From positions 1 to 8,580 of the forward strand of contig WQZR01000044.1 of NCBI GenBank assembly GCA_009780625.1: a DNA stretch of 8,580 bases, read 5' to 3'. The position numbers and the translations under genes are program-made. The notes below the pieces were generated by a model. That model saw nothing but the letters and a program-made list of their open reading frames with translations. It was not told the DNA's origin and ran no database searches. Of this stretch, positions 7,199 through 8,580 are shown one piece after another (the first letter of the stretch is position 1; each line of letters starts with the position of its first letter). Origin of the DNA: Bacillota bacterium (GTDB lineage: Bacteria; Bacillota; Clostridia; Christensenellales; UBA1242).

Positions 7199-7204
7199 TA
7201 GAAT
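7176..7204 (+). promoter_or_regulatory. Promoter of tRNA-Leu(UAA), inside the end of the small gene
   Basis: -35 TTGCAG (7176-7181), a 17-base spacer, and -10 TAGAAT (7199-7204) preceded by TGA (extended -10). The TGA of the extended element is also the stop codon of the 55-residue protein. The expected start is about 20 bases ahead of the tRNA. Confidence 0.6.
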
Positions 7205-7230
7205 TATTTCTATGTCCAGAACACTCACCC

Positions 7231-7316
7231 GCTCGAGTGGTGGAATGGTAGACACAAGGGACTTAAAATCCCTCGGAAGCAATTCCGTGCCGGTTCGAGT
7301 CCGGCTTCGAGCACCA
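7231..7316 (+). tRNA. tRNA-Leu (anticodon UAA)
   Basis: A complete 86 nt class II tRNA with an encoded CCA (7314-7316). The acceptor stem is GCTCGAG (7231-7237) with TTCGAGC, including one G-U pair. The anticodon stem AGGGA/TCCCT encloses loop CTTAAAA, giving anticodon TAA at 7264-7266, which reads UUA. A long variable arm (CGGAAG...TTCCG) and GGTTCGAGT in the T arm are present. It is single-gene and followed directly by a terminator. Confidence 0.97.
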
Positions 7317-7341
7317 AAAGTTCCTGTTGGAACTTTTTTTT
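7317..7341 (+). terminator. Rho-independent terminator of tRNA-Leu(UAA)
   Basis: AAAGTTCC, loop TGTT, GGAACTTT form an 8 bp stem, with the T run continuing to 7341. The stem starts right after the tRNA CCA. Confidence 0.9.
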
Positions 7342-7356
7342 GTGTTATGTTATAAT
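7327..7356 (+). promoter_or_regulatory. Promoter of the J-domain gene, overlapping the tRNA terminator
   Basis: A perfect -10 TATAAT (7351-7356) is preceded by TGT (extended -10). The best -35 is TTGGAA (7327-7332) at an 18-base spacing, which lies in the loop and 3' arm of the terminator hairpin. The -10 is convincing and the -35 is less so. Confidence 0.65.
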
Positions 7357-7378
7357 TATTTTATAAAAGGAAAAAATT

Positions 7379-7987
7379 ATGAATTATTATCAAATTTTAG
7401 GCGTTAAGCACGATTCATCACTTGAAGACATTCAGACTGCATATAGAAGTCTTGCTAGACAATTTCACCCAGATGCAAGTGGAACAAAAGACACTCACGA
7501 AAAGATGTGCAAAATAAACCAAGCATATGAAGTTCTAAAAGACGAAGATAAAAGACGCGACTATGACAGAGATTTGAGAGGCACTGCAATGAACAAGCCT
7601 GGTGCTCAAGAAGAATACACAAGAAAATGGAATGTCAAGCCAGATGTTGATATTGATGAGCTTCGCAGAAAAGTTAATGAAAACCTTGAAGATATTTTAA
7701 AAACAATGAAAGAAGCTAAACAAATTTTGGAAGAATATACAAAGGAACATACTAAACAAGTTAAGCATTTAGATAAGAAAACCATTGCTCAAATAAAGAA
7801 ATTTGAAAAAGAACTTAAGGTTATAAACAAAAAGATTGCAAAAAATAAAGATAACCCATATGCACTTATGACTTTAAACCCTAGAAAGAGTTTTCTTGAA
7901 AGTGGAATAAATCTGCTCAAAAAGAATAACGAACATGTGAAAGCAGACGCAGACAGATTGAAAAATAGCACAAAATTTGATTTTTAA
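7379..7987 (+). CDS. J-domain (DnaJ-like) co-chaperone with helical tail (202 aa)
   Basis: A J-domain protein expected to stimulate the ATPase of an Hsp70 (DnaK) partner in the cytosol. The J domain occupies residues 2 to about 65. It has YYQILGV at the start, the catalytic HPD tripeptide at 30-32, and INQAYEVLKDEDKRRDYD at the end of the domain. There is no Gly/Phe linker, no CxxCxGxG zinc repeats and no DnaJ C-terminal beta domains, so it is a class C (type III) J-protein and not DnaJ itself. Residues about 90 to 157 are charged and probably coiled-coil; the end is rich in Lys and Asn. The tail may recruit a specific client. AAAAGG eight bases before ATG supports the start, and the stop is TAA. 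No clear terminator follows, so it may be partly co-transcribed with the next gene. Confidence 0.9.
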   Translation: MNYYQILGVKHDSSLEDIQTAYRSLARQFHPDASGTKDTHEKMCKINQAYEVLKDEDKRRDYDRDLRGTAMNKPGAQEEYTRKWNVKPDVDIDELRRKVNENLEDILKTMKEAKQILEEYTKEHTKQVKHLDKKTIAQIKKFEKELKVINKKIAKNKDNPYALMTLNPRKSFLESGINLLKKNNEHVKADADRLKNSTKFDF

Positions 7988-8000
7988 TTGTGCCCTTACA

Positions 8001-8009
8001 TGATAAAAT
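8001..8009 (+). promoter_or_regulatory. Possible extended -10 promoter of the terminal membrane-protein gene
   Basis: TGATAAAAT is a TGn extension with a -10-like TAAAAT, about 30 bases before the ATG at 8041. No good -35 is visible at 16 to 18 bases. Read-through from the J-domain gene is an alternative. Confidence 0.4.
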
Positions 8010-8040
8010 AGTGCATAAGTTAAATAGAGAGGTACTCATA

Positions 8041-8580
8041 ATGGATGTAAAAAAGTTTATTAAAAGTATTATCGCAGCAACAATATTCTTTGGAGTTGCA
8101 CTTGGGTTGATTATTTGGTTTTCAACACATAACAGCGAAGTTGCAATATTCATTATTCCTTTAAGCCTTGTGTTTCTTGGGTTTGTTGCAAATAAAGTTT
8201 TTGCAAGCTTAAAACAAAAAGAACTCGTAAACGGCGTGACAATCAAAACGCCAATAAACTTTGTTACGATTGCGTTTGGACTTGTGTTTATCTTTGCAGG
8301 AATTTTGATTATTGTTCTTGCACAAGACACATCAAGCATTCTGTTTGGAGTTGGTGGAATTGTTGGTGGAGTTGTGATTGGGGCTTGGGGCTATATGGCT
8401 TCGAGAAACAAAATTGTTATTGAAGAAACAGGTTTTACAAGATATCATCTGTTTGGTTTCAAACACGAAACATATGCATTTTCTGAAGTTACATCTGTAA
8501 CAAACATGAAAGGCATTATGTTCCTTAACGCAAAAACAAAAGAAAAGAAAAAAGACTGGCAATTCGAAATTGTTGGTGCA
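8041..8580 (+). CDS. Multi-pass membrane protein with C-terminal PH-like domain, partial (3' end missing)
   Basis: An open frame of 180 codons from ATG to the window edge with no stop. AGAGAGG lies eight bases before the ATG. Four hydrophobic helices are visible at about residues 8-28, 34-53, 73-95 and 99-121; the last is Gly-rich (FGVGGIVGGVVIG). From residue 122 the chain becomes soluble, with alternating strand-like segments (NKIVIEETGFTRY, FSEVTSVT, WQFEIVG). This pattern is seen in bacterial PH-like domains attached to membrane helices, but assignment to that family is tentative. The length and C-terminus are unknown. Confidence 0.7.
   Translation, partial: MDVKKFIKSIIAATIFFGVALGLIIWFSTHNSEVAIFIIPLSLVFLGFVANKVFASLKQKELVNGVTIKTPINFVTIAFGLVFIFAGILIIVLAQDTSSILFGVGGIVGGVVIGAWGYMASRNKIVIEETGFTRYHLFGFKHETYAFSEVTSVTNMKGIMFLNAKTKEKKKDWQFEIVGA

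Noticed and set aside
7917..8339. 140-codon minus-strand open frame across the J-domain end and the membrane-protein gene
   Set aside because: The plus strand here holds two frames with ribosome binding sites and domain signals; the minus frame shows neither.
8332..8562. 76-codon minus-strand open frame opposite the partial membrane protein
   Set aside because: Cys/Phe/Asn-rich translation that mirrors the coding strand; no start signals.
1..8580. CRISPR array, insertion sequence or reverse-transcriptase/retron element
   Set aside because: No spaced direct repeats, no transposase or polymerase motifs and no terminal inverted repeats were seen.

Overview
The window looks like chromosomal DNA from a low-GC Gram-positive-type bacterium (Bacillota or a relative). 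The support is AT-rich codon use, strong AGGAGG-type ribosome binding sites, tRNA genes that encode their own CCA ends, poly-U terminators, and TGA used as a normal stop. No ribosomal or other phylogenetic marker gene is present, so the taxon cannot be fixed further.

Minus strand, positions 6651 down to 6: a compact three-gene operon. In transcription order it encodes (1) a 693-residue membrane protein with a cytoplasmic P-loop NTPase domain between N-terminal and C-terminal membrane helices, (2) a 285-residue patatin-like phospholipase, and (3) a 1229-residue protein with an N-terminal DUF4062 domain, a STAND/NACHT-like NTPase and a helical, TPR-like C-terminal half. Genes 1 and 2 overlap by 8 bases and genes 2 and 3 are 24 bases apart. 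A promoter with an extended -10 lies just upstream of gene 1. A palindrome that overlaps the last stop codon is a likely terminator at the far end. The combination of a large sensor-like STAND ATPase, a lipid-cleaving enzyme and a membrane-bound NTPase resembles the logic of abortive-infection or stress-response systems. It is the strongest candidate here for an undescribed system, but the function is inferred and not shown.

Positions 6714 to 7341: a small RNA-gene region. tRNA-Cys(GCA) and tRNA-Leu(CAA) lie in tandem on the minus strand with one promoter and one terminator. They are divergent from a 55-residue hypothetical protein and a tRNA-Leu(UAA) on the plus strand. The tRNA-Leu(UAA) promoter appears to be embedded in the 3' end of the small protein gene.

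Positions 7342 to 8580, plus strand: a 202-residue J-domain protein with a long charged helical tail, then a membrane protein with four predicted helices followed by a soluble beta-rich domain. The second gene runs off the window end. These look like ordinary chromosomal genes.
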